From the NCBI GenBank assembly GCA_021014325.1, contig CM037460.1, forward strand, positions 19,187,044-19,251,043: a stretch of 64,000 nucleotides of DNA, in the 5' to 3' direction. Source of the stretch: Plazaster borealis (taxonomy: Eukaryota; Echinodermata; Asteroidea; Forcipulatida; Labidiasteridae). The translations under genes were made by a program, and so were the position numbers. Within the stretch, counting starts at the first letter, position 1, and each line of letters begins with the position of its first letter. The notes beneath the pieces were generated by a model. That model saw nothing but the letters and a program-made list of their open reading frames with translations. It ran no database searches and had not been told where the DNA came from. Shown piece by piece: positions 34,101 through 44,681 of this stretch.

Positions 34101-34824
34101 GTTTTCATTCAAATTTCGTCCGAGAACTGATTGTGTCCTATGCAAGGATTACGGTATGTCCGCCCAGCTTAAGATCCATTCGGAGTAAATCCATGATCAA
34201 CAAATTCGAAATTGTTTCGAGTTTGTTTCGAAGAACAAAGTAATGCCTCAAACGCAGCAGATATTTAAGAACAATACTCTCCCAGCTCGGGAGTTTCCAA
34301 TGGTTTTTTTACCGGGCTTCCAACATGCAATTTTGTAGTTGAAACAGAAGAGAACATTTTTGCCATTTCCCCAATCAGGCATGGAGGTCGGCTATTGAAA
34401 CAAAGTTGACCGATAATAGTGGACAGCAAAAAAAACATAACAGACAGACGATCGGAAGGGGCCGCTGGGTATTTTGCCCCTTAGAACTATCTTTCGTTTT
34501 CCCCCTTTGTAAATTGTAAACTGAATTATTTTTTTCGACCCACCCACCAACAATTTTGAACAATGGATAGAAATGTTTACACCCTAATTATTCGGAATGG
34601 CCCCCTTACACCAAATCCACGTTGCTGTTTTTCCCGATATGAGTAAAAAACCAAAGGATATCACAGTGTATTCGAAATAGTCGTCTGAATCAAAATCGCA
34701 TTTATATTGATTTTTTTCGATTGAAATTCTAATTCTGGTTCCGGTGAGTTTATTTTAAAAATCCTCAAATGGGACATAGACACACAGTCATTACTTGTAA
34801 TGTGTATGGTACTAAAAATGTGTA
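31187..34824. other. long non-coding stretch
   Basis: No gene supported. The overlapping frames at 32402-32874 (both strands) and 33086-33340 show no domain. A degenerate run of CAATTAATTCAATTC-type units lies at about 33342-33400. Confidence 0.45.
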
Positions 34825-35055
34825 CACTGCAAAAACTGGGGTGTTAAAATTGACACCATGGGTGTTTTCACATATAGGCCTATCTAAATAGAATCAACAT
34901 TTACACCACAGTGTGTAAAAATAGCACTAATTTCTGCTAAAACAATTACATTGGTGTTATTTTAACACCCTAAGATGTTAATTTCGATTCTTGTTTTGGT
35001 ATCTACATGTGACAACACCCATGATGTCAATTTTAACACCCCGGTTTTTGCAGTG
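34825..35055. mobile_element. MITE family D, copy 1 (231 bp)
   Basis: Begins CACTGCAAAAAC and ends GTTTTTGCAGTG, with TA directly outside both ends (34823-34824 and 35056-35057). The inverted repeat continues inward through GGGGTGTTAAAATTGACACC and its complement. A TA target with CACTG ends fits Tc1/mariner-like mobilisation (inference). The interior has repeated ACACC/GGTGT words. Confidence 0.92.
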
Positions 35056-35179
35056 TACTTATTAAACGGATTGAAATGCAATGTATACCATTTCGTTTAG
35101 AGTACATGTAAACAGATTCTCTATTGCGGTAATATATTTACAAGCTCTTACAGTATACTTGGTATCGAAAGTTACATAG

Positions 35180-35333
35180 GTTCTGCAAATAGTGTTTCTA
35201 ATAATTTGTACGTATTTTTTCCCCCTCACAATGATGTGTGATAGTGCTTTCGAGACCTGTGGGAAAATACTCCACAGGCATACACTACTCGGCTGGGATT
35301 CGAACCCACGACCCCCGCATTCTATAACTGATA
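35180..35333 (-). repeat. partial tRNA-like element
   Basis: It shares CCACAGGC.TA..ACTCGG.TGGGATTCGAACCC with the complete tRNA-like element at 21629. On the minus strand the B box GGTTCGAATCC is perfect. The segment stops at the left TA of the next MITE, so it was probably interrupted by that insertion or was already truncated. Confidence 0.7.
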
Positions 35334-35565
35334 CACTGCGAAAACTGGGAGTGTTAAAAATTGACACCATGGGTGTTGTCACATATAGATACAAACAAAG
35401 AATCAAAATTTACACCAAAGGGTGTTAAAATAACACTAATTTCCGTCAACACAATTGCATTTGGTGTTATTGTAACACCATTACGATGTTAATTTTGACT
35501 CTCTGTTCTGTATCCCTATGTAACAACACCAGTAGTGTCAATCTTAACACCCCGGTTTTGCAGTG
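35334..35565. mobile_element. MITE family D, copy 2 (232 bp)
   Basis: CACTGCGAAAAC...GGTTTTGCAGTG with TA on both sides (35332-35333 and 35566-35567). It is collinear with copy 1, including the ACACCATGGGTGTTGTCACATATAG region. It lies in the same orientation 278 bp downstream. Confidence 0.92.
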
Positions 35566-35567
35566 TA

Positions 35568-36739
35568 CAACTATCTTCAAAAAGAAAATAACTAGTTTCT
35601 ATATAGCACTTTATCTACGGGCGTCTCAAAGCGCTTGCTTATCAATATTTATTTCCAGACAGGTTTTTTGGAAGTGTGTGAATAACGAGACCCATTTATA
35701 CAACACCTTGTAGAGGGTTTACAAGGTCTTGTGCGTCTTCAGTTTGTAACTGTTTATGTTAAGTGTTCAATGATTCCGTGTACCTTTTCAGTTCTCGTGG
35801 GAGGTTGATAACCCAAATATGTATATGGTATCTTAAACTATCTAAAAAGTCTCTCTAAAAAAAATTATGAAACCGCTGATTAATAGCAGTAATTTGTAAT
35901 GCAGGCTTGATTTGATTTGCACCTCACCACGGCCATTTATAATGGGTAAAACAAAACGAAGGGCATTTAGGAGCTAGACATTCCAACACAATTGATCATT
36001 GTTGATTTTAGCAAAAGGAAGGTGAGGTTTAATTTTCCAATATCAATGTCAGACGGCATATGTGTTTATTTGTTTTATGAGGCAACTCTTAACATAAAGA
36101 AAGTAATACAATATTACGGTCTTTAAATGTCAAAGTATAAGGGGCAAGCGAATGCATTATGTTGGGCAACAGCCTTTGTATTACCAAATGAGGGCGCTTC
36201 GATTATGAATTTAAACATCTGTTCCTGGGATAAAACAAATTATGAAACAGATGGCAAGCCATTGATTTCCGATCAGAATATTTTTAATTAAAGGATGTCG
36301 CAGAATGTCTTAGTGAAGCGATCTACAGGTCATAATGTTGAGCGCACAGGGTCCCCTGTTTTTTTTTTAATCAATACTGTCAGCGTATTAATATTACGTG
36401 ATCAGATTTTCTTCAAGCCAAATCTTAGAAGAAGAAAAAAATGTCAATCCAAACCCACTTTGATTGATGTCCACATCACTGCTAAGTGGCACACCCTAAT
36501 TCAGTTATAGAGGACGCCCTAATCGAGGGGGAAATTGTTTTAATTCATTAGCTTGCATAAATCATCACGGGGTCAAATATTTGTTTTGCAAATGAATCAC
36601 GTTTTACAGCACCAACATGGCAGCTTTCTCGTCGGCTGCTTCTCATATCGCTACACCGATTTTTTTTTTTCTTCTCTCTTCTTCTTCCTCCTTCGTTTTG
36701 TTCTTCTTCTTCTTCTTCTTCTGCTCAAGCTGTAGCCCA
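35568..36739. other. non-coding stretch
   Basis: No gene supported. AGCGCTT near 35630 belongs to a phrase typical of retroelement tails (TATATAGCACTTTAT...CAAAGCGCTT). A CT-rich tract lies at about 36660-36720. Confidence 0.4.
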
Positions 36740-37330
36740 TGCGGCCTGGGGTCTAACTGTCGTGCATTTGATGAAGTCCCTTATGAGCGACGATTAAATT
36801 TGTTGACATCGCAGGAGACCGTAGTCCGCGGCAGAGGCAAATTAAAGCTAGCGTACTCACTCCCTCCGAGCAACGTGATCTAAGCTGGTACAATGAGCTA
36901 CAGGACTAGGTCCCCGTCAGTATCCTCGCTGCGGGATAAGGCTGGCTGAGCGACGTAAAGGGGTTCAGCTACAGGGAGGAAAATCGTCTTATTATCTCGT
37001 ACCGCGGGTATCAATCATCGCTGATGTCCATGTCGGGGGAATCTCTACTCCAGTCGCCGTAGTTTTGCTCGGATTTCCGGGTGGATCGCTGTCGAATGCG
37101 CGCTTAAGCTCAGCCGCTTTTGTCAAACCACAAATAATACCTTCACTCCTAGGCATGCGTCGTCTAGGCTGTCTATCACAAACACGGCAATGATCTTAAT
37201 TTGAAAATGTGTAGGATGGGCTAATTAAAGAAAAGAGGCCCCGGACAAAGGATTTGGGGGAGAGCGTGATGCGCATTGTACAGATTCCTTACACTTAATG
37301 TGCTCTGCTTACAACATTGTGCAATTACAG
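36740..37330. other. GC-rich island
   Basis: Clear rise in GC and CpG. The plus strand is open without an early ATG from 36897 to the stop at 37191-37193. The minus strand carries a frame ending NYGDWSRDSPDMDISDD-stop (37014-37090), whose acidic end looks protein-like, but no good acceptor precedes it. A promoter or enhancer is as likely as an exon. Confidence 0.25.
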
Positions 37331-38039
37331 AGGGAAAATTGACAAGCAAACGTTACGGGCATGTATTTGATGATAGAAACAACACCATCAATATTGGTTC
37401 CTGATATCTAGAATTTTTTTATCAAAATCTTAAAAAAGGCATAAATAGTGCTACTGGCAATCCGCTCAGAATTATTCTTGTTTTTTTATGTCAAGGATCA
37501 AAAGGCAAGTGCATAAACCTGTGTGTAAAAATATGTCGCGAGAAATTACATGGGAATCGTGAACAGACCTTAATGATTCTGTGGCCTACTTCGCTGTTGT
37601 TGAAGATGAGCCAACTGACCATGTTAGTCTTATTATCTTTATTATTATTTTGTGTCTTGTTTCCCTTTTTTTCCCCGCGAAAGTTCAAAATGTCTGTTTG
37701 AATGACTAACTGCGATGCCTGCACCCAATCAAATAATTCCAAAGACTCTTTTTTCTTCTATAACTTCACGGATTTGAAGCTGCTTTGTCCATCCCTTTGA
37801 CCAAAATAATCGCACCAAAGGTTTTTTAAATTTTTTTATTTGTTTTTTTTACAAAATGACGATTTCACTGCAAACAGCTATATTTCACTGGAGGATGTAT
37901 TAATCTGTTTTGCTTGACTTGGATGATTTAGGAATGCCAACAAAAAGGGAAAATATCTGGCAATTTGTTCCAAAAACATGAAGCATGGCTTATTGAAGTG
38001 TAAGCCGGCATCAGTGGTCAAAACGTAGTATACAACACA
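37331..38039. other. AT-rich non-coding stretch
   Basis: No gene or repeat recognised. Confidence 0.5.
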
Positions 38040-38690
38040 GTATAAGAGGGTTTACCATATGGGCAACTACGGGTTACAATAAGGTATAGTTACAATAATG
38101 CAGTCACAATAGGGTAACATTTGACTCAGTATCAATTTCATTTGGTTTGCCTTGTGGGTCACGTTATGTGACAGGGGTTACTTTAACTAGTGAGGGGGTT
38201 ACGAAATAGGTCAGTGTCACAATTGTTACAGCTGAGTATAATACAGGTATAGGCCTATGGGACTAAAGATGTTACAATTTGGTAACATTGGTAACGCCAT
38301 TGGAGATGGGACATGCTATAGAACAGAGGGGTTATACTTTAATGGACAATATTACAATATAGTACAATGATGTAAATATTGGACAAAGGGGTTGCGATAT
38401 GACGTAGGGGTGGTTACGATATAGTTTCATAGAATGAGTTATGTTTGGTTACGGATTGCGGAAACACCATGTGGTGTTTATCTTTATACTTTCGCCGAGT
38501 AGAATTTAGTTCTGGTAAGAACCAGTCCTGCTTAGTTCTTAAAGAACCTGTCCTTGCTAGTTATCTACTGCCGCGGGAAAAAAAATGAGAAACCGGAGAA
38601 GGAGTTTCTAAGTACACAGAGAAGTGAGGACTTCGATTTGGGGTTTACAATAAGGTACAGTGAGGGGTTACATCATGGAGCAGAAAGTAC
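38040..38690. repeat. degenerate tandem repeat of GGGGTTAC-type units
   Basis: Words such as GGGTTACAATAAGGTA, GGGGTTAC, GGTAACATT and GGTTACGATA recur at irregular 20-40 bp spacing, with an unrelated patch at about 38480-38630. It looks like an old, eroded satellite. No coding frame. Confidence 0.5.
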
Positions 38691-39930
38691 ACGGAGATGG
38701 GCCAAGGGTCTGGCTCAAGCCAACCGACGATAGCTGGGAGCACGCGGTGCGAAAAGACCTCGAATTATTGCTGGGCGCTAACGTGTACAGCATTTAATAG
38801 GTGCCGTAAAAGATTAATAGCTCTGTCACTCAGCCGATTTCAAAGTCGCTCCCTCGAGTGGTAGTAATTTTGGAGGCATCGTTGCATCTTTACATCAACG
38901 TTCATTTCGCGGCACGTTCCGTTTCTTCTTGCGTTCCGTGTGATTCACCGGGAGCGGAACCCACGGGACTTTTTTTGGCGCGCTACTTGGTGCAAAAGAA
39001 CTCCACAGTTTTTCGCGCCTTTTCCCTTGACTAGACGACTATTGCATGACTGCATGTTTACTCATCAAAATCACAGATTGTTTCTGGACAGCGGGTTCTA
39101 GTGTTTGAATGAGTGGGTTAAGTAAACCAGTGTGATCCTTTAATTTTCAACAAACATACCACACAAACCTCTGCATATATTTCCATAAAATCCAACGATT
39201 ATTGCAATCGAAATAGGTCTAAAAGGAACGGTTGTAATGGGATCATCAAATACTATATCCCAAACGTTGACAGTATGTCACAGATAAATATTTGTAAGTG
39301 GAGTATGGGTGTATTCACTTTATCAGTAGTGATAACAGATTTGTCAATGCTTTATTATTGTTTCATTTATAACTAACCATTCAGTATTTTGTCTGTTAAC
39401 GAGGACGGGAATATTAATTTAGCTTCAAGTCCCGACTTTATGAGTAAAATAGTACCAGTATTGTTTCGAAGTAGGGTACCCTGTTATTTGCAGCACGCGA
39501 TCATTAACCCATTTGCCACAGACACTGTAAATGTAACACCTCATCAACCATGTTCTTGGTCAGTTTCTGACTTCAGCCTGGTGGCTATTTCATGTATACA
39601 GACATTGATTATGTCAAGTCTCCATATTATACAGATAAAACATCTTTGTATTTTAGCTACAGATATCGAAAGTGAGATGCTATAAAACTTCTACAAAATC
39701 CACGAACAACCTCATTATCATTGTAATCAGATTGTCTGGAACATACGGTTGACCTAATGCACTTAGAGACACACTTATTCTTTTCTCGAGCTGATAAATT
39801 CGTAATAGGTGTGTGCGCATTTAATCAGCGCTATGAATATTTCAGTGGGCTATTAATTTTGAACAAGATTCAAGATTCAACGCGCCTGGTGCATTGATTG
39901 GGAAGAGCATCACTAGGGGGCAAAGACGGG
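38691..39930. other. non-coding stretch
   Basis: GC-richer around 38700-39010, AT-rich after. The 98-codon plus frame at 39389-39685 has no domain and no promoter or splice context. Confidence 0.4.
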
Positions 39931-40281
39931 GAGAGTGGGAGGGTGGAGTGGAAGGTAGAATAATCGTTTTGAAGACACCGTGGCGTGACAAGAGGAGGGT
40001 GTAGGGGTTAGGGGGCATGTGGGCTATGATACCCATTCGCTCTGACCCCCCACCCCTGATACCTTTCGTATCCTAGTACCCAGAAGTAAAACAAGCATCT
40101 ACAAGAGGGAGGGTGGAGTGGAAGGTAGCATAATCGTTTTGAAGACACTGTGGTGTGACAAGAGGAGGGTGTAGGGGTTAGGGGGCATGTGGGCTATGAT
40201 ACCCATTCGCTCTGACCCCCCCCCCCCACCCCTGATACCCTTCGTATCCTAGTACCCAGAAGAAGAAACAAACATCTAAAA
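39931..40281. repeat. tandem duplication, two copies of about 170 bp
   Basis: The words GGGTGGAGTGGAAGGTAG, GGAGGGTGTAGGGGTTAGGG and CATGTGGGCTATGATACCC recur at a 170-bp offset (for example 39941 and 40111). The copies are nearly identical and differ mainly in the length of a C-run, so the duplication is recent. Confidence 0.93.
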
Positions 40282-40439
40282 TTTACCAGCAATGTAGTTT
40301 CCCCAAACCAAACATCTTCCGTGCACCTGTAAACGAATGAAGACTGTTTAGGAAATACATGATTAATTTCATCGACTAATATAACCAAACATGTTTTGCA
40401 CTTCTTGTGGTTTTCTTGGTAAAGCATACAAAGCCCCCT

Positions 40440-40490
40440 CCCACTATGCATTGCCCCCCCCCACTATGCATCCGCCCCCTCCCTCCTCTT
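40440..40490. repeat. short C-rich tandem pair
   Basis: CCCCCTCCCACTATGCAT and CCCCCACTATGCAT lie head to tail about 21 bp apart, within a C-rich tract. Confidence 0.7.
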
Positions 40491-40813
40491 AAATGAAGAT
40501 GTATAGTTACGCCAATGTGGAGACAACTCCACTGCATTAGGTGTAGGGTTTTGTTGGGGATGTCGTTATGAACACGTTCATCGAGTTGCGCAGTGAGTTC
40601 TGCCCATGAGAAGGTTGGGAGACGTGAAACAAAAACAATTTGAATTGTCTTCGTAAGAGTTAAGCAAATAGTGACAAATGTTTGTTTGTTTTGTCTGTAT
40701 TTAGGTCAGGATTTTACTGTATATTACGACCGACCACGGATTCGTCAATACATAGGCCTATAAATGCGTTTGGTTCAGACAGGTTTGCATCTACTTTGGT
40801 GATCCCCGGGAAG

Positions 40814-41262
40814 TCGGTATAGTTGGAAGTAACTTTGACTACATAATAACATTAAGGTATTTGTGATTTATCATATAACCGGTTAGTTGGTATGTGTTAG
40901 TTATTTGGACTACATAGTCACATTCATGTACTTGTGAATATCGTATAACCGGTTAGTCGGTTTGTTTTTATTTCACAATTTTTTCTTGACTAACCGTATA
41001 ACCGGTTAGTCGGTATTTGTAAGTTATTTGGACTAACCGTACCGTATAACCGGTAAGTCGGTATTGTTTTATTTTATAAGTTTTGTTGGACTAACCGTAT
41101 AAACGGTTAGTCGGTGTTTGTAAGCTATTACCGGTTAGTCGGTATTTATAATTTATTTGGACCAACCGTATAACCGGTTAGTCGGTATTTGTAAGTTATT
41201 TGGACGACTTAGTTTAAATAATTTGTTTTGTGAATTATCGACTCGTATATCCGATTAGTCGG
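40814..41262. repeat. hairpin-forming tandem array, about 8 units
   Basis: Eight copies of (A)CGGTTAGTCGGT or close variants start near 40880, 40950, 41002, 41050, 41104, 41131, 41177 and 41255. The best-kept unit reads GACTAACCGTATAACCGGTTAGTC-like, so each unit can fold with GACTAACCG against CGGTTAGTC. Spacing varies (27-79 bp) because of AT-rich linkers with GTAAGTTATTTGGAC. Confidence 0.88.
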
Positions 41263-41270
41263 TTACATTT

Positions 41271-41301
41271 TGTTGTTGTTGTTGCTGTTTTTTGTGGGTT
41301 T

Positions 41302-41333
<32 letters not shown>

Positions 41334-41334
41334 G
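41271..41334. repeat. interrupted (TTG)n microsatellite
   Basis: Two TTG runs are separated by a short T/G-rich insert. They follow the hairpin array directly. Confidence 0.9.
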
Positions 41335-41359
41335 GGTTTTTTTTGTTTTTTTTTGGGGG

Positions 41360-42429
41360 GGGGATCGCGCTTTCTCTCTCTGTCTTTCCTAAAACTGAAA
41401 GACGGCTGACAAATATTCAACCAACTTCTACAAAAGACCCATGCTTCAAACCGATGAAAATGCAAAGTTCCACGGTCGGTTTAAACTAAACGACCGGTTG
41501 GAACTAAACAGCCCCAGACCCTGAAGAAATAGCTAATTTTCGTTCCGAAGAAACCCATTGCGTGCAACGGCGGTCATGGCTGCGCGCACGCCACACGATT
41601 TAGGTATCAACTCGAGAAGGTGATGAAAGATAGGAGTTACCACCCCTGGAGATAGGAGGGCCCCCATCTCAGAATGACGTAGCGTATAAGGTCATGTATG
41701 ATCGATCAGGCAGGCTGGCATATTACCCGGGGGGATCCCGTCTTATTATATCACACTACCATGAAGTTTGATTATATACACGCAAGTTCTCTTCACCCTC
41801 TTTTCGTCCGTATTTTATGACAACGCTACCAGTTAAAATGAGACCCAAATTGTTCATTTACTTGGACAGGTTTTTGCTAGAGCTCTCCCCTCGATGTTGG
41901 TGCTAATAATAATAGGTCGTTTTTAGTTGAAGTTTGATGTCCTAGCCTTGCTGGGTTGACAAACCCAAGGGTCAGACATAGGGCACCTTACACGACTATC
42001 ACTCACTATGCGGCCACAGCAGGGAGTGCTGACTGGAATGGCTATACATTACTAATGCGTATACTCTCGAGGTACACTGGGAACCAGACCATGGTATAAC
42101 AGACTATCCTGGTACTCTTATTATTTTGCGCTTACAACGCCAACATTGCACTCAACTACCGTTTACTGTAACATTACAACCGTTCACACACAAGTACTTC
42201 TTCAAAGCAATTAATGCAACCACTAAGTTCCGTTGCTTTTTAAGTTACGGTACGGAACATGACTTCTCACACTGTGCCAATTAGCGAGGACCCTGTTGCT
42301 TTTGTACCCCCTCTACGAAGTTATGACAGAGCACCACCCTGCGCCAACTTGCATAATAATTATAATACCATTCTTCGAATACAATATTAAGTACATGATG
42401 ACAAGATTAGTCCTACCAACCATACGTAC
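41360..42429. other. non-coding stretch, possibly intron
   Basis: No further exon recognised. If 42430-42626 is a first exon, this is the start of its intron. Confidence 0.4.
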
Positions 42430-42626
42430 CTATATCTTCTTGCATCTAGATCAGGGATCGAGGTTGATGGTTCGGCGTCCTTGCCAAGGTATTGACCACC
42501 CTCATCCATGTTTCCAATCCAAGAGTCTCCAGATGTTGTTGCATATTGATCTGTCCGTGTCATTTTCTTGGGGCTTGTCCTTGATGTACCGTTCAATCTG
42601 CGATAGTCTCGTGCCATGGTGTCCAT
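42430..42626 (-). CDS. probable first coding exon of an unidentified protein
   Basis: This is the best coding candidate in the window. On the minus strand the frame starts at ATG (42624-42626) and has a second in-frame ATG three codons later in an ideal context, ACCATGG; either may be used. It encodes about 65 residues: MARDYRRLNG, a Ser/Thr/Lys-rich stretch, an acidic GNMDEGG region, then SIPDLDARRYR. It is hydrophilic throughout, with no signal peptide or membrane segment, so it would be a cytosolic or nuclear N-terminus. It ends at AG|GTACGT, a full-consensus donor (GT at 42429-42428), in phase 2. No second exon could be assigned within the 42 kb to the left. The family is not recognised. 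Confidence 0.45.
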
Positions 42627-42783
42627 AAGGGCGAAACATGCGTCCCAAGTATAGATGTACCTTAAAATGTGAACTTTGCCCGATCAGAAACTCAGCAGGC
42701 TTACTCAGTATTCTGACAGTGTGGACGTATAATTCATCCGTGATGTCTTTTTGGGGTATTTTCTATGTCTGGTCTTCCTCGTC

Positions 42784-42789
42784 TATATA
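42784..42789 (-). promoter_or_regulatory. weak TATA-like element upstream of the exon
   Basis: Minus-strand CTATATAGAC lies about 160 bp upstream of the ATG at 42626. A start site near 42755 would give a 5' leader of about 130 bases, a reasonable layout. The match itself is modest. Confidence 0.2.
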
Positions 42790-42799
42790 GCACATTTAA

Positions 42800-44165
42800 A
42801 TCACATCTCTACCGTCGTGTTCCTTGCAAAGTGTAGATTCGAAGCTTTCCGGGGTTTAGCGTTAAGGCATTTCCCTTGAAGAAGTCATCCTGCGTCGACT
42901 TGAAACTGAATTCAGCCGCCATTTTGGGGTTCTGTCTTGTTCACCCTTTCAATTGCATTGTCAAGCGTTCATCTCCAAAACACATTAAGACATTTCGATT
43001 TCGTGCCGAGCTAAATTACGGCTGTCGTTTTAGTTGTAATCGTTTTTGTCATCATAGCTCCGGAGTCACCTAGATCCATCACACATAATAGCCAAACATC
43101 CAGGTGGGCTTGCTGTTTGGGGACCAAAGACAGATCGTTGGGGGACCAAAGAGTTAGACAGATCGTTGTTTCTGTATAAAGAACCGATGCCTTTGAATAT
43201 TGCGTAATCTTTTGAATGAAAAAGGAAAGTAGACCTTTTTTTTTGAATGGATGAAAGAAATTCCATGGATTCTCTCATCTTCACTGAATGTGCCCTTCCA
43301 TTCCTTTGAAGCCACAGTGTATTTTTTCCCCGTCAGTTATTACCTTTTTGTCAGAAGTTAAGTGACTCGTGAGGGATGGTTCACATTTTGATAAGAAAAG
43401 AAACGTATACACGAGGAACTGTTTCCACTCCGCTGAGTTGTGCATTTACCGGCTTGTCTGCCTCTTTCATTCTGAAGAGTTTCTTTGAAAAAAAGGGGGC
43501 ATCTACAATCGCCCATAAAGGAATACAATATATTAAGAAAACATTGTCTTCATAGCCTATTGTTTTGTCAGCATATAAATTGTAATAATTGAAGAGTAAA
43601 TTTAAAAACAAAATTAAAAATCGCAGATTTCTTTAAAGTTTGCCCGGAAGCTAGAAGGCAAAATTTCGCATTACATTTTTTTCTTTTAAACTTTAATGTA
43701 TACATCAATTATTGTAGAAGTATCTAATTGAAATCGGTATGACTTGAATGTTTGCCTGATGGTGGAAAAACAATAAAGTAAGAATATTTGTGGTAACACC
43801 ATGTGGGTTAATTTATCTTTTGCGTAAAATATGGTTCGGAAGGGAAACCGATGGACGCTTTAATTGAATTTAGGGGTTGTTTAAGAAATTAGTTCAAAAT
43901 GTTAAGCTGGAAATTTATTGAATTTAGAGACAGCATGATTTGAAGGCACAATAGTTTTTATTTGTAAGATAATATATAATTCCCGGCCAGCCAGTTATTT
44001 GTTGTTGTCATTTTTTTTTCTTCAAAGATCACAACATTAATATTCATCATACCAACAGCGGAAAAAATTACCTATTACAGGCATGGCAATAAAGATATAT
44101 AGTTAAAAAGAAATACATTAAATTACATAAATTACATTAAATTTGCACAAAATACTGTACAAATG
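42800..44165. other. non-coding stretch
   Basis: No gene supported. A short duplication of GGGGACCAAAGA..GACAGATCGTTG lies at about 43119-43170. The rest is AT-rich. Confidence 0.45.
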
Positions 44166-44252
44166 GCAAAAACACACACACACACGCACACACACAACCC
44201 CACCCCACCCCCCCCCCCCAAAAAAAAAAAAAAACACACACACAAAAAAAAC
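44166..44252. repeat. compound simple repeat (CA)n - C-run - A-run - (CA)n
   Basis: CA units, then CCCCACCCC and about 13 C, then about 15 A, then further CA units and A-runs. Confidence 0.93.
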
Positions 44253-44306
44253 GGGGAACTAACTGAACCAGTCTTCTTGGGACATCATTCTGGTACCAAC
44301 TTTATA

Positions 44307-44681
44307 TTAAAGGCACTGAACACGTTTGGTAATTGTCAAAGACTAGTATTCTCACTTGGTGTATCCCAACATATGCATAAAATAACAAGCCTGTGAAAAT
44401 TTGGGCTCAATTGGTCATCGAAGTTGCAAGATAATGATGAAAGAAAAACACCCTTGTTGTACAAATTTGTGTGCTTTCAGATAGGAATAAAAGGCTTCTT
44501 GCAAAAAGTCTTTTATTATTTTAGTGAGAAATTACCTCTTTCTCAAAACCTACGTTACTTCAGAGGGAGTCGTTTCTCACAATGTTTTATACTATCAACA
44601 GCTCTCTGTTGCTCGTTACCAAGTCATTTTTTATGCTAATATATATTTTGAGTAATTACCAAACGTGCACAGTGCCTTTAA
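44307..44681 (+). mobile_element. MITE family A, copy 7 (375 bp)
   Basis: Full-length, running TTAAAGGCACTGAACACG...ACAGTGCCTTTAA, in the same orientation as copies 1 and 2. The central palindrome has one decayed position (CTTCTTGCAAAAAG, 44495-44508). Confidence 0.93.

Noticed and set aside
36553..36883. Phenylalanine/serine-rich frames near 36.6 kb
   Set aside because: Translation of a CTT/TTC-rich simple tract.
36897..37193. 98-codon open stretch on the plus strand of the GC island
   Set aside because: No ATG until near the end, no acceptor of quality, no domain. GC-rich DNA has few stops, so such stretches are expected.
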